From assembly GCA_029939635.1 (NCBI GenBank), contig JAOZSN010000146.1, forward strand, positions 1 to 7,143: a stretch of 7,143 bases of DNA, in the 5' to 3' direction. This DNA is from Deltaproteobacteria bacterium (GTDB taxonomy: Bacteria > Desulfobacterota > Desulfobulbia > Desulfobulbales > SURF-16). The translations under genes were made by a program, and so were the position numbers. Of the stretch, positions 1 through 5,106 are shown piece by piece; the first letter of the stretch is position 1; each line of letters begins with the position of its first letter. Below the pieces are notes generated by a model. The model made no database searches and was not told the DNA's origin. It saw only the letters and a program-made list of their open reading frames with translations.

Positions 1-100
1 AATAAAGTATGGCTGGGGTGAGTCCCTCACGGCGCAAGGTTCGAGCAGCGCCCTTACCAAAAGTATTACGAGTGTTAACAGCAACGTCTATCTGAATCAT
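1..100 (-). CDS. rplY: 50S ribosomal protein L25/CTC, N-terminal part (runs off left edge)
   Basis: Reading leftwards from an ATG at 98-100, the frame stays open to the window edge and gives 33 residues beginning MIQIDVAVNTRNTFGKGAAR and continuing with TLRREGLTPAILY. This is the characteristic start of the L25/CTC family: a beta strand, then the G-K-G-x-A-R-x-L-R-x-x-G-x-x-P-A-x-x-Y segment that contacts 5S rRNA. L25 binds 5S rRNA in the large subunit; the longer CTC form is common outside enterobacteria, but the C-terminus is not visible here, so the form cannot be told. AGGAG at 108-112 sits 7 nt before the ATG and supports the start. The gene follows prs by 62 bp with no terminator between, so it is probably co-transcribed with prs. 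A poor promoter-like pair (TTTACA at 147-152, TAGTAT at 122-127, 19-bp spacer) is also present. Confidence 0.9.
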   Translation of the reverse strand, partial: MIQIDVAVNTRNTFGKGAARTLRREGLTPAILY

Positions 101-162
101 GGTAAATCTCCTAAAAAATCTATACTATTTTTTTGTTAAGTACGTATGTAAAGAGTGCTCAT

Positions 163-1113
163 CTATACAAAGAGAGAACTCAATGAATCTTCAGAGTGAA
201 TACAAGCAATAGCCCTGGCTAACAACTCAGAAACAGAGAGAACCCGAATTTTTTGACAATTCTTGGCATTTTCTTGCAGTGGAATTGTATTAGTTACCAC
301 CAAGGAATTTAATGGCGAATCAGTAACTCGATCAATGGCCGGCCCAGACAATACCGCATGGGTACAGTAGGCATGAACTTCGGTTGCCCCAGCTTTAATC
401 AACATGGATGCGGCACCACACAAGGTACCCGCAGTATCTACCATGTCATCAAGCAAGATGGCTATTTTACCCTCTACATCACCAATAACATTCATGGCCT
501 CGGCAACATTGGCTCGCTCACGTCGTTTATCAATAATGGCAAGATCAGCATCAAGACGCTTGGCAAAGGCGCGAGTACGCTCTACACCACCAGCATCAGG
601 AGAAACCATGACAACATCCTGATTATTAAAGGTTGTTTTGATGTCATCAAGCAAAACCGGGGCAGCATACATATTGTCCACCGGAATATTAAAAAAACCT
701 TGAATCTGACCTGAATGAAGATCCATAGTCAAAACACGACGGATACCGACAACCATGAGCATCTCAGCAACAATTTTCGCTGAAATTGGCACACGTGGCG
801 CAACCTTGCGATCTTGACGAGCATACCCATAATAAGGTATTACAGCGGTTATACGCCGTGCCGAGGCCCGGCGCAGGGCATCAGCTAGGAGCATAAGCTC
901 CATGAGGGTATCATTTACCGGTGTTGAAGTAGGCTGAATGACAAAGACATCTCTGCCTCGAACATTTTCCTGAATTTCAATGTAGGTCTCACCATCGCTA
1001 AACTTACGACAATCAGTCTCAAGCAAAGGAATTTCGAGTATTTTACTGATATCCTCTGCCAACTGAGGGTTGGCATTGCCAGTGATGAGCCGCATGTCTT
1101 GTTTCTTTTTCAT
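163..1113 (-). CDS. prs: Ribose-phosphate pyrophosphokinase (PRPP synthetase)
   Basis: Makes PRPP from ribose 5-phosphate and ATP in the cytoplasm, feeding purine, pyrimidine, NAD, histidine and tryptophan synthesis. The 316-residue protein is close to the E. coli enzyme (315) and collinear with it. Visible landmarks are FSDGE at 38-42 followed by ENVRGRDVFVIQPT, the ATP-contacting RQDRK at 99-103, MDLHSGQIQGFF with the metal/ATP-binding His133, VSPDAGG at 170-176, the catalytic flexible loop KRRERA at 196-201, and the PRPP-binding loop LLDDMVDTAGT at 220-230. All key residues look intact. The ATG at 1111-1113 has GGAGG at 1124-1128, a 10-nt gap. An internal Met7 (MRLITGNANP) aligns with the usual N-terminus of shorter homologues but lacks a better SD, so the upstream start is kept. 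It lies 72 bp after tRNA-Gln and 62 bp before rplY, forming a probable tRNA-Gln/prs/rplY transcription unit. Confidence 0.97.
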   Translation of the reverse strand: MKKKQDMRLITGNANPQLAEDISKILEIPLLETDCRKFSDGETYIEIQENVRGRDVFVIQPTSTPVNDTLMELMLLADALRRASARRITAVIPYYGYARQDRKVAPRVPISAKIVAEMLMVVGIRRVLTMDLHSGQIQGFFNIPVDNMYAAPVLLDDIKTTFNNQDVVMVSPDAGGVERTRAFAKRLDADLAIIDKRRERANVAEAMNVIGDVEGKIAILLDDMVDTAGTLCGAASMLIKAGATEVHAYCTHAVLSGPAIDRVTDSPLNSLVVTNTIPLQENAKNCQKIRVLSVSELLARAIACIHSEDSLSSLFV

Positions 1114-1123
1114 GGAAACATTT

Positions 1124-1128
1124 CCTCC
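1124..1128 (-). promoter_or_regulatory. Ribosome binding site of prs
   Basis: GGAGG on the minus strand lies 10 nt before the prs ATG. It supports the ATG at 1111-1113 over internal Met7, which would lie another 18 nt away. Confidence 0.6.
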
Positions 1129-1185
1129 GACAGAGCGTAAGGATTAAATTGATAGCAATTTTAACTATCGGATCGCAAAAAAAAA

Positions 1186-1260
1186 TGGCTGGGGCGGCAG
1201 GATTCGAACCTACGAATGCATGAGTCAAAGTCATGTGTCTTACCGCTTGACGACGCCCCA
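1186..1260 (-). tRNA. tRNA-Gln (anticodon UUG)
   Basis: On the minus strand a 75-nt cloverleaf can be drawn. The acceptor stem is TGGGGCG (1254-1260) pairing with CGCCCCA (1190-1196), followed by discriminator G and an encoded CCA (1186-1188). The D arm is GTC/GAC. The anticodon stem is CATGA/TCATG around loop CTTTGAC, putting anticodon TTG at 1226-1228, which reads CAA and by wobble CAG. The variable loop is 5 nt, and the T arm GTAGG/CCTGC has loop TTCGAAT. The weak first pair U1-A72 is typical of tRNA-Gln. A run of nine T residues follows the CCA directly (1177-1185). The gene lies between ispE and prs; ispE ends in its own terminator, so the tRNA is probably the first element of the prs transcript. 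Confidence 0.97.
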
Positions 1261-1269
1261 ACAAATTTT

Positions 1270-1275
1270 ATTATC
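1270..1275 (-). promoter_or_regulatory. Possible -10 box for the tRNA-Gln/prs unit
   Basis: GATAAT matches 5 of 6 bases of the sigma-70 -10 consensus and lies 10 bp upstream of the mature tRNA 5' end, a usual distance for a stable RNA promoter. No good -35 hexamer lies at 16-18 bp spacing. The call leans on position: the ispE terminator ends just upstream at 1309, so a promoter is needed between about 1261 and 1308. Confidence 0.4.
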
Positions 1276-1308
1276 TACACTTATTTACTACAGCCTATAA
1301 AGGCATAT

Positions 1309-1339
1309 AAAAAAACAAATCCCATCAAGAGATGAGATT
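1309..1339 (-). terminator. Rho-independent terminator after ispE
   Basis: Minus-strand RNA forms a 9-bp stem, AAUCUCAUC with GAUGGGAUU (one U-G pair), closed by a UCUU loop, then UG and seven U residues (1309-1315). The stem begins 7 nt after the ispE stop codon. Geometry and position are those of an intrinsic terminator that ends the ispE transcript before tRNA-Gln. Confidence 0.8.
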
Positions 1340-1346
1340 ATTATTG

Positions 1347-2273
1347 CTAATTATCTTGGTATACCTGGGTCAAAAAAGTTGTTGCGTTATGCTTTATAGC
1401 CGAAACGTGCTTCTCAGCTGATTGAGATGTTGAAAAATCAGCAAATATACCAAACACTGTCGGACCACTTCCACTCATAGCTGTATAGCATGCGCCATGC
1501 TGTTGTAACAGATCTTTAATGACCTGAATCTCAGGATAACGGGAAATGGTTATCCTTTCAAGATCATTTTGCAAGCTAACTTTTTGGCTGGCAGAATGTA
1601 ATGCGCGGCCTAAAATAGTTGTTTTGCCCCCCATTGTCAACGCATAATTCACGCTTTGAACTGAATTATCAAAAATCTCATCAAGAAGTGGTTGTGAACT
1701 ATAGGGAGGATGCGTCTGAGCGAAAACCCAGGCCGTAGAAACGCTAAAACCTGGGTTAACCAAAACAAAAAAACAGTTTTCCAGGGGCGGTATGGCATTA
1801 AGTTTTTCACCTATCCCTCGTGCTCGAGCTGAAATAAGGGGAGAGACAAAAAAAGGCAGATCCGCGCCAATGGATTGGGCCAGATCAAGCAAGGTCTGCT
1901 GGTCCAAGGGCATACCATACTGCTCGTTTAAAAAGGTAAGCAGACATCCAGCATCGCTTGAGCCTCCACCAAGCCCAGCTGCCACGGGAATCTTTTTTTC
2001 TAAGATAATATCAAGAGCTGCTGAACGTCCAACCATGTCATAAAATTTCTTAGCTGCCTGCCAGACAAGATTGGCCGACCCGCACGGCAGGTTGGTTCCC
2101 GGACACTCCAGGCGAATACCCTCATTCTGTCCCAAGGTAATGGTAAGGGTATCAGCCAGATCAAGCTTGAGCATCCATGAATCTAAATCATGATAGCCGT
2201 TGGCAAACTTCCCAAGAACTTGGAGGGAAAGATTTATTTTTGCAGGGGCGCGGACGGTGAATACAGTAGGCAT
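1347..2273 (-). CDS. ispE: 4-diphosphocytidyl-2-C-methyl-D-erythritol kinase
   Basis: A GHMP-family kinase that phosphorylates the 2-hydroxyl of CDP-methylerythritol with ATP, the fourth step of the non-mevalonate (MEP) isoprenoid pathway, in the cytoplasm. The 308-residue length is near the usual size. The N-terminal motif APAKINLSL (9-17) holds catalytic Lys12. The glycine-rich ATP loop PVAAGLGGGSSDAG spans 96-109. GADLP at 136-140 gives catalytic Asp138, equivalent to Asp141 of E. coli. The C-terminal GHMP motif SGSGPTVFGIF starts at 267. The ATG at 2271-2273 is the only plausible start: the frame is closed upstream by a TGA at 2301-2303, and no start codon lies between. No recognisable Shine-Dalgarno precedes it, which is odd; instead two imperfect 14-bp repeats occupy the leader. 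It lies 79 bp downstream of the DUF1844 gene and is ended by an intrinsic terminator. Confidence 0.96.
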   Translation of the reverse strand: MPTVFTVRAPAKINLSLQVLGKFANGYHDLDSWMLKLDLADTLTITLGQNEGIRLECPGTNLPCGSANLVWQAAKKFYDMVGRSAALDIILEKKIPVAAGLGGGSSDAGCLLTFLNEQYGMPLDQQTLLDLAQSIGADLPFFVSPLISARARGIGEKLNAIPPLENCFFVLVNPGFSVSTAWVFAQTHPPYSSQPLLDEIFDNSVQSVNYALTMGGKTTILGRALHSASQKVSLQNDLERITISRYPEIQVIKDLLQQHGACYTAMSGSGPTVFGIFADFSTSQSAEKHVSAIKHNATTFLTQVYQDN

Positions 2274-2280
2274 GGGGAAA

Positions 2281-2308
2281 CCAGTTTCAAGTTGCCTATT
2301 TCAAGTGG
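2281..2308 (-). repeat. Two tandem 14-bp repeats in the ispE leader
   Basis: On the minus strand CCACTTGAAATAGG (2295-2308) is followed directly by CAACTTGAAACTGG (2281-2294). They match at 11 of 14 positions and share ACTTGAAA. The pair ends 7 bp before the ispE ATG, where a Shine-Dalgarno would be expected. It could be a chance duplication, an operator or an RNA element; nothing else in the window repeats it. Confidence 0.4.
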
Positions 2309-2352
2309 CATGCAAACAACACTAAAATTGAGCCATCTTCAGAGGGCACCAG

Positions 2353-2664
2353 CTAAGTGCTGGCAGCCACATAGCGCATCTTAAGATCGTGGAGAAACTT
2401 CCCCAACATAAGTTCCTCATCATCAGTAAGGTTACCCTTTGTTTTATGCTGTAATAAATCCAAGGTGTCAATAGTGTGCATGGCCAGAATAAGATCTTGC
2501 TTAGTCTGGCCAGTGCTTGGATCTGCCAACTCACCCAAATGAAAAAGGGCAGAAGTATTTAATGACATAATAAAATGCGTAAAGGTAACTTCAGGCATGG
2601 CACATTGGCCATCCTGCATTTTCCCCCCAGCACATTTACATTTTTCACTAGCGGAGTCAGTCAC
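2353..2664 (-). CDS. DUF1844 domain protein, GTG start
   Basis: A 103-residue protein that closely resembles the DUF1844 family as recalled: MPEVTFTHFIMSLNTSALFH from residue 23, then GELADPSTG, HTIDTLDLLQHKTKGNLT around 63-80 and the closing LHDLKMRYV. The family is small, apparently all-helical, with no established function. It is often found next to ispE in delta-type proteobacteria, as here. The start is GTG at 2662-2664, supported by GAGAGGG at 2672-2678. The extra 22 residues before the usual family start carry three cysteines (C9, C11, C21), a possible metal-binding feature; starting instead at Met23 would remove them. No signal peptide or membrane segment is visible. It lies 100 bp after serA and 79 bp before ispE. 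An overlapping open frame at 2322-2534 is a shadow. Confidence 0.85.
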   Translation of the reverse strand: MTDSASEKCKCAGGKMQDGQCAMPEVTFTHFIMSLNTSALFHLGELADPSTGQTKQDLILAMHTIDTLDLLQHKTKGNLTDDEELMLGKFLHDLKMRYVAAST

Positions 2665-2671
2665 GAGTCAA

Positions 2672-2678
2672 CCCTCTC
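2672..2678 (-). promoter_or_regulatory. Ribosome binding site deciding the GTG start of the DUF1844 gene
   Basis: GAGAGGG on the minus strand lies 7 nt before GTG at 2662-2664. This is good Shine-Dalgarno spacing and supports the GTG start. Met16 and Met23 were not seen to have an equally good site. Confidence 0.6.
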
Positions 2679-2703
2679 AAAACAAAACGAATTAGAAGTA
2701 AAA

Positions 2704-2759
2704 GTTCAGCAGGATCTTAGATTCTAAGTCTACGCTTATCAGATGAGACCCTGCTGGAT
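2704..2759. repeat. Dyad element after serA, three-way-junction-like
   Basis: Outer arms CAGCAGG (2707-2713) and CCTGCTG (2750-2756) are perfect inverted repeats. They enclose a second hairpin, CTTAG/CTAAG (2716-2720, 2724-2728, 3-nt loop), and a third weak stem, GTCT/AGAC (2728-2731, 2746-2749). Transcribed from the minus strand it starts 8 nt after the serA stop, but only a broken U tract follows (AACUUUUACUUCU), so it would be a weak terminator or a 3' stabilising structure. On the plus strand the stem extends by wobble pairs and is followed by four T residues, but no plus-strand gene ends here. Confidence 0.5.
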
Positions 2760-2764
2760 TTTTA

Positions 2765-4354
2765 CTATATATCAAGAACCATGGCATCATTAATATGATC
2801 AAGTTTTGCCACTGCGGCTAACTGATCCTTGGTCATCAAGTCATTGGTATTGAGCAGGATGATATTATTACAGGATCCTTCTTTCTCTTCTTGGCCCACA
2901 GTCATACGGGAGATATTTACACCAGCAGCTCCCAGGGTTGTTCCTAAGGCACCAATAACCCCTGGCACATCATTATTAAAGACAAAAAGCATGGGGCCTT
3001 GGGGTAAAGCCTCAAGGCGGAAGGTATTAAGGCGAACCAGACGTGGATCTTTCTTACCAAAGACAGTACCAGTCAAGGTATTCTCTGCCTTAGAGGTTTT
3101 GACTCGTACGGTAAGCAGGCTTGAAAAAGTATCAGTGGAGCTGGTCTTAGACTCAACAACCTTAATACCACGATCTTTGGCAATCATAGGCGCATTAACA
3201 AAGTTAACGGCATCTTTGAGAATAGGGGTAAACAAGCCTTTGAGAAAGGCAACAGTGATAGGAGAGGTATTCATCTCTGCCAGATCACCACCAAACTCTA
3301 TAGAAACCTCTTCAACACCACCCTTGGCAATCTGCATATGGAAAGAACCGAGCATCTCTGCCAAGCTGGCATAAGGACCAATTTGGGCCAAGACATCGGC
3401 ACTGACAGAAGGGACATTGACTGCATTGGTCACCGTGCCAGTTTTAAGATAATCTGCCATCTGCTCAGCAATAGCCACAGCTACATTGACCTGGGCCTCT
3501 GAGGTAGATGCTCCTAAATGGGGGGTACAGATAAAGTTGGGCAGACTCAAAAGCGGGGTACCTTCCAAAGAGGTAGGCTCATTCTCAAAGACATCTAAGG
3601 CCGCGCCACGAATTTCACCACTTTTTAAGGCCTCATAGAGAGCCTCTTCGTCAACCACACCGCCACGGGCACAGTCAACAAACATCATCTCACTCTTCAT
3701 GGCTTTGAACTCTTTGGTAGAGACAATCTTGGCGGTTTCCTTGGTTAAGGGCACATGAACAGAGACATAATCAGCCCGCTCACACAACTCTTCCATGCTC
3801 ACCAGCTCAACACCAAGCTTATCCACCAGCTCTTTGGGCATGTGGGGATCAAAGGCGATGACTTTCATTTTCAACCCTTGAGCCCGCTCGGCAAAGATGG
3901 CACCGATACGGCCAATACCAATAATACCTACAGTCTTGCCAGTTACCTCACGACCCTGAAATTTTTTCTTATCCCAACCACCTTCTTTAAGACGGGCAGT
4001 GGCCTGGGGAATATTACGGGTCAAGGCCATCATCATGGAGATGGCATGCTCAGCAGCAGTGGTCGCATTGCCATCAGGGGCATTCATTACCACAACACCA
4101 CGTTTGCTGGCCGCCGGAATATCGACATTATCAAGGCCAATACCTGCCCGACCAACAACCTTTAAATTATCAGCTGCCTCGATAATTTCCTCGGTGACTT
4201 TAGTGGCACTGCGGATTACCAAGCCGTCATAATTACCGATGATCTTTTTCAACTCTTCAGGAGCAAGACCGGTATTAATATCAACCTCAAGACCGGCATC
4301 TTTTAGTATCTTTTCTCCTATGGCATCGAGGTTGTCGCTGATTAATACTTTCAT
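2765..4354 (-). CDS. serA: D-3-phosphoglycerate dehydrogenase, long (ACT-containing) form
   Basis: Oxidises 3-phosphoglycerate to 3-phosphohydroxypyruvate with NAD, the first committed step of serine synthesis. The 529 residues fit the long type I enzyme: substrate/nucleotide-binding core (about 1-310), intervening ASB domain (about 320-450) and C-terminal ACT domain (about 455-529) that commonly binds serine for feedback inhibition. Visible are VGRAGIGLDNVD (67-78), the Rossmann motif GIGRIG (146-151), and a catalytic set aligned by motif: Arg230 (CARGG), Glu259 (FENEP) and His279 (CTPHLGAST). The ACT segment begins NNDVPGVIGALG, with the N/D pair usual at the effector site. Nothing is missing. 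The ATG has AAGGAG at 4360-4365, 5 nt upstream. The gene is preceded by a promoter, a terminator hairpin and a second hairpin, suggesting leader control, and followed by a dyad element and the DUF1844 gene. Confidence 0.96.
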   Translation of the reverse strand: MKVLISDNLDAIGEKILKDAGLEVDINTGLAPEELKKIIGNYDGLVIRSATKVTEEIIEAADNLKVVGRAGIGLDNVDIPAASKRGVVVMNAPDGNATTAAEHAISMMMALTRNIPQATARLKEGGWDKKKFQGREVTGKTVGIIGIGRIGAIFAERAQGLKMKVIAFDPHMPKELVDKLGVELVSMEELCERADYVSVHVPLTKETAKIVSTKEFKAMKSEMMFVDCARGGVVDEEALYEALKSGEIRGAALDVFENEPTSLEGTPLLSLPNFICTPHLGASTSEAQVNVAVAIAEQMADYLKTGTVTNAVNVPSVSADVLAQIGPYASLAEMLGSFHMQIAKGGVEEVSIEFGGDLAEMNTSPITVAFLKGLFTPILKDAVNFVNAPMIAKDRGIKVVESKTSSTDTFSSLLTVRVKTSKAENTLTGTVFGKKDPRLVRLNTFRLEALPQGPMLFVFNNDVPGVIGALGTTLGAAGVNISRMTVGQEEKEGSCNNIILLNTNDLMTKDQLAAVAKLDHINDAMVLDI

Positions 4355-4359
4355 GGGTT

Positions 4360-4392
4360 CTCCTTAACCTCCCTCAAAAAGATTGAGACAGG
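4360..4392 (-). promoter_or_regulatory. serA leader hairpin with tandem SD-like sequences
   Basis: On the minus strand, CCTGTCTCAA (4383-4392) can pair with TTGAGGGAGG (4368-4377) around a TCTTT loop: ten positions with one mismatch and one U-G pair. The 3' arm ends in GGAGG (4368-4372), a Shine-Dalgarno-like sequence, followed two bases later by AAGGAG (4360-4365), 5 nt before the ATG. The hairpin would bury the first and leave the second exposed. The pairing is seen; any effect on translation is inference. Confidence 0.45.
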
Positions 4393-4399
4393 CTTAATT

Positions 4400-4425
4400 A
4401 AAAAAATTCTGACCAAAAGGTCAGA
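4400..4425 (-). terminator. Intrinsic terminator between the hypothetical gene and serA; possible serA attenuator
   Basis: Minus-strand RNA gives a perfect 7-bp stem, UCUGACC with GGUCAGA, around a UUUU loop, then A and seven U residues (4400-4406). It lies about 100 bp after the stop of the hypothetical gene at 4528, so it can end that transcript. A promoter at 4474-4502 sits between the gene and the hairpin, so the same terminator would also lie in the serA leader. The upstream GGGUCA at 4445-4450 is complementary to UGACCU in its 5' arm and loop and could compete with it. Confidence 0.75.
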
Positions 4426-4473
4426 TAATAGTGCACGGATAGTGTGACCCGTAGTTATTTAAGCAAAAGAGGT

Positions 4474-4502
4474 AATATGCTGCTCCGACAGTAGTTTGTC
4501 AA
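4474..4502 (-). promoter_or_regulatory. Sigma-70-like promoter, probably for serA
   Basis: On the minus strand a perfect -35 box TTGACA (4497-4502) is separated by exactly 17 bp from CATATT (4474-4479), a 4-of-6 match to the -10 consensus. Transcription would start near 4467, giving a serA leader of about 110 nt that includes the terminator hairpin and the second hairpin. It is the best promoter match noticed in the window. Confidence 0.6.
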
Positions 4503-4527
4503 GAATATTGTCAGTAAAATAGGTACA

Positions 4528-5004
4528 TCAATTATCGTTGAAACAAGCGGAAAAATCGGCTGGTCCGTCATCCTCACCATCATCATCGTCAGTAGCAAGA
4601 AGATTCATCTCCTGACGGACTCGGTATTCCTGCACAAAATCATCCATATTCTGTTGAAAAAGATTTTCTATAAATGAATCAGCGGCAAGATAGGGCAGAG
4701 AAACCTGCTCTATCTGTTCAAGGAACTCAGCAACCACCTCGTCCTTCAACTTTTCATCAACAAAATTACGTTCCTTAGTAAAGACATGGTTTATGGTACC
4801 AGCCATATGTTCGACAAAGGCGGCAAGAATTTCTGCGTCCAGATCCAATGCGGCTAATTTATAAGGTGGTAGTGGAGACTCACTACGACAGGTCAGAGTG
4901 ATATACCAGCGATCTGCAGCCATGGTCTTAGAATTATCAATAACAATGACATGCAGGCCATTGGCTAAATCAGTCTCAAGGATTATTTCATTCAATTTTT
5001 GCAT
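4528..5004 (-). CDS. Hypothetical protein with acidic C-terminal tail
   Basis: A 158-residue protein that I do not recognise. The N-terminal third looks beta-rich (ETDLANGLHVIVIDNSK, then DRWYITLTCRS at 31-41). The middle is helical and charged (about 52-100, with KERNFVDEKLKDEVVAEF), followed by LPYLAADSFIENLF at 103-116 and more helix. The tail carries an acidic run, DDDDGEDD at 139-146, and ends in FSACFNDN. No signal peptide, membrane segment, cysteine motif or known catalytic motif is visible, so it is probably cytoplasmic. The N-terminal pattern (x-NGL-x-hydrophobic-x-D, then DRW and a strand) faintly recalls small uncharacterised proteins of delta-type proteobacteria, from memory only. 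The ATG at 5002-5004 has only a weak purine-rich GAAAGAAA before it. It is divergent from cysS, and its transcript can end at the terminator at 4400-4425. Codon use does not stand out from its neighbours by eye. Confidence 0.75.
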   Translation of the reverse strand: MQKLNEIILETDLANGLHVIVIDNSKTMAADRWYITLTCRSESPLPPYKLAALDLDAEILAAFVEHMAGTINHVFTKERNFVDEKLKDEVVAEFLEQIEQVSLPYLAADSFIENLFQQNMDDFVQEYRVRQEMNLLATDDDDGEDDGPADFSACFNDN

Positions 5005-5019
5005 TTTCTTTCGTACCCT

Positions 5020-5082
5020 GTGGTTGCCTTCTAATTTGGTAACGGGTATATCTATGTCTCTTTAAATTACGTCAGCAACCAC
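5020..5082. repeat. Inverted repeat flanking the cysS/hypothetical divergent promoter region
   Basis: GTGGTTGC (5020-5027) and GCAACCAC (5075-5082) are perfect 8-bp inverted arms 47 bp apart, in the 102-bp gap between divergent genes. The right arm is followed directly by five T residues and then the cysS AGGAG. If a plus-strand transcript began upstream of 5020, this would be a long-loop hairpin with a U tract, terminator-like. Otherwise the arms could be paired protein sites on DNA. No T-box signature is present. Confidence 0.45.
5024..5052 (+). promoter_or_regulatory. Weak candidate promoter for cysS
   Basis: TTGCCT (5024-5029) and TATATC (5047-5052) each match the sigma-70 boxes at 4 of 6 positions with a 17-bp spacer, predicting a start near 5059. 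The left arm of the inverted repeat would overlap the -35 box. The match is modest; the main support is that cysS needs a promoter in this gap. Confidence 0.3.
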
Positions 5083-5087
5083 TTTTT

Positions 5088-5092
5088 AGGAG
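5088..5092 (+). promoter_or_regulatory. cysS Shine-Dalgarno at unusually long spacing
   Basis: AGGAG is the only good SD before cysS, yet it lies 14 nt from the ATG at 5107, more than the usual 5-10. No in-frame start codon lies between, and the protein N-terminus matches the family, so the ATG stands. Translation may be inefficient or the gap may be folded. Confidence 0.5.
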
Positions 5093-5106
5093 TTTTTTCA
5101 CACGTT

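Noticed and set aside
358..714. Plus-strand open frames over prs (358-714, 404-622) and similar frames over ispE, serA, cysS and the methyltransferase
   Set aside because: They lie inside strongly identified genes on the opposite strand or in another frame and resemble no protein family.
1111..1121. Minimal upstream reading frame (ATG TTT CCA TGA) whose stop overlaps the prs start codon
   Set aside because: Its ATG is only 2 nt from GGAGG, too close for good initiation, and a 3-codon frame is easily chance. prs itself has acceptable spacing.
1043..1264. 73-residue minus-strand frame running through tRNA-Gln into prs
   Set aside because: It includes the whole tRNA gene and overlaps the start of prs; it is a shadow frame.
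1293..1304. GCCTATAAAGGC small inverted repeat between the ispE terminator and tRNA-Gln
   Set aside because: Only a 4-bp stem with a 4-nt loop; too short to support a function on its own.
2322..2534. 70-residue minus-strand frame overlapping the DUF1844 gene
   Set aside because: The other frame gives a clear DUF1844 protein with its own SD. This one has no family resemblance.
2704..2759. Integron attC-like recombination site
   Set aside because: It folds as nested hairpins, but the ends do not match the GTTRRRY/RYYYAAC core sites and no integrase or cassette is nearby.
4395..4433. Possible serA leader peptide from GTG, reading VHYYLTFWSEFF then TAA, running through the terminator hairpin
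   Set aside because: No Shine-Dalgarno precedes the GTG, and the residues are aromatic with a single Ser, which does not fit serine attenuation. The frame spans the hairpin by chance.
5005..5106. T-box riboswitch upstream of cysS
   Set aside because: The region is only 102 bp and lacks the conserved T-box sequence (AGGGTGG-type) and a Stem I. Only a simple inverted repeat is present.
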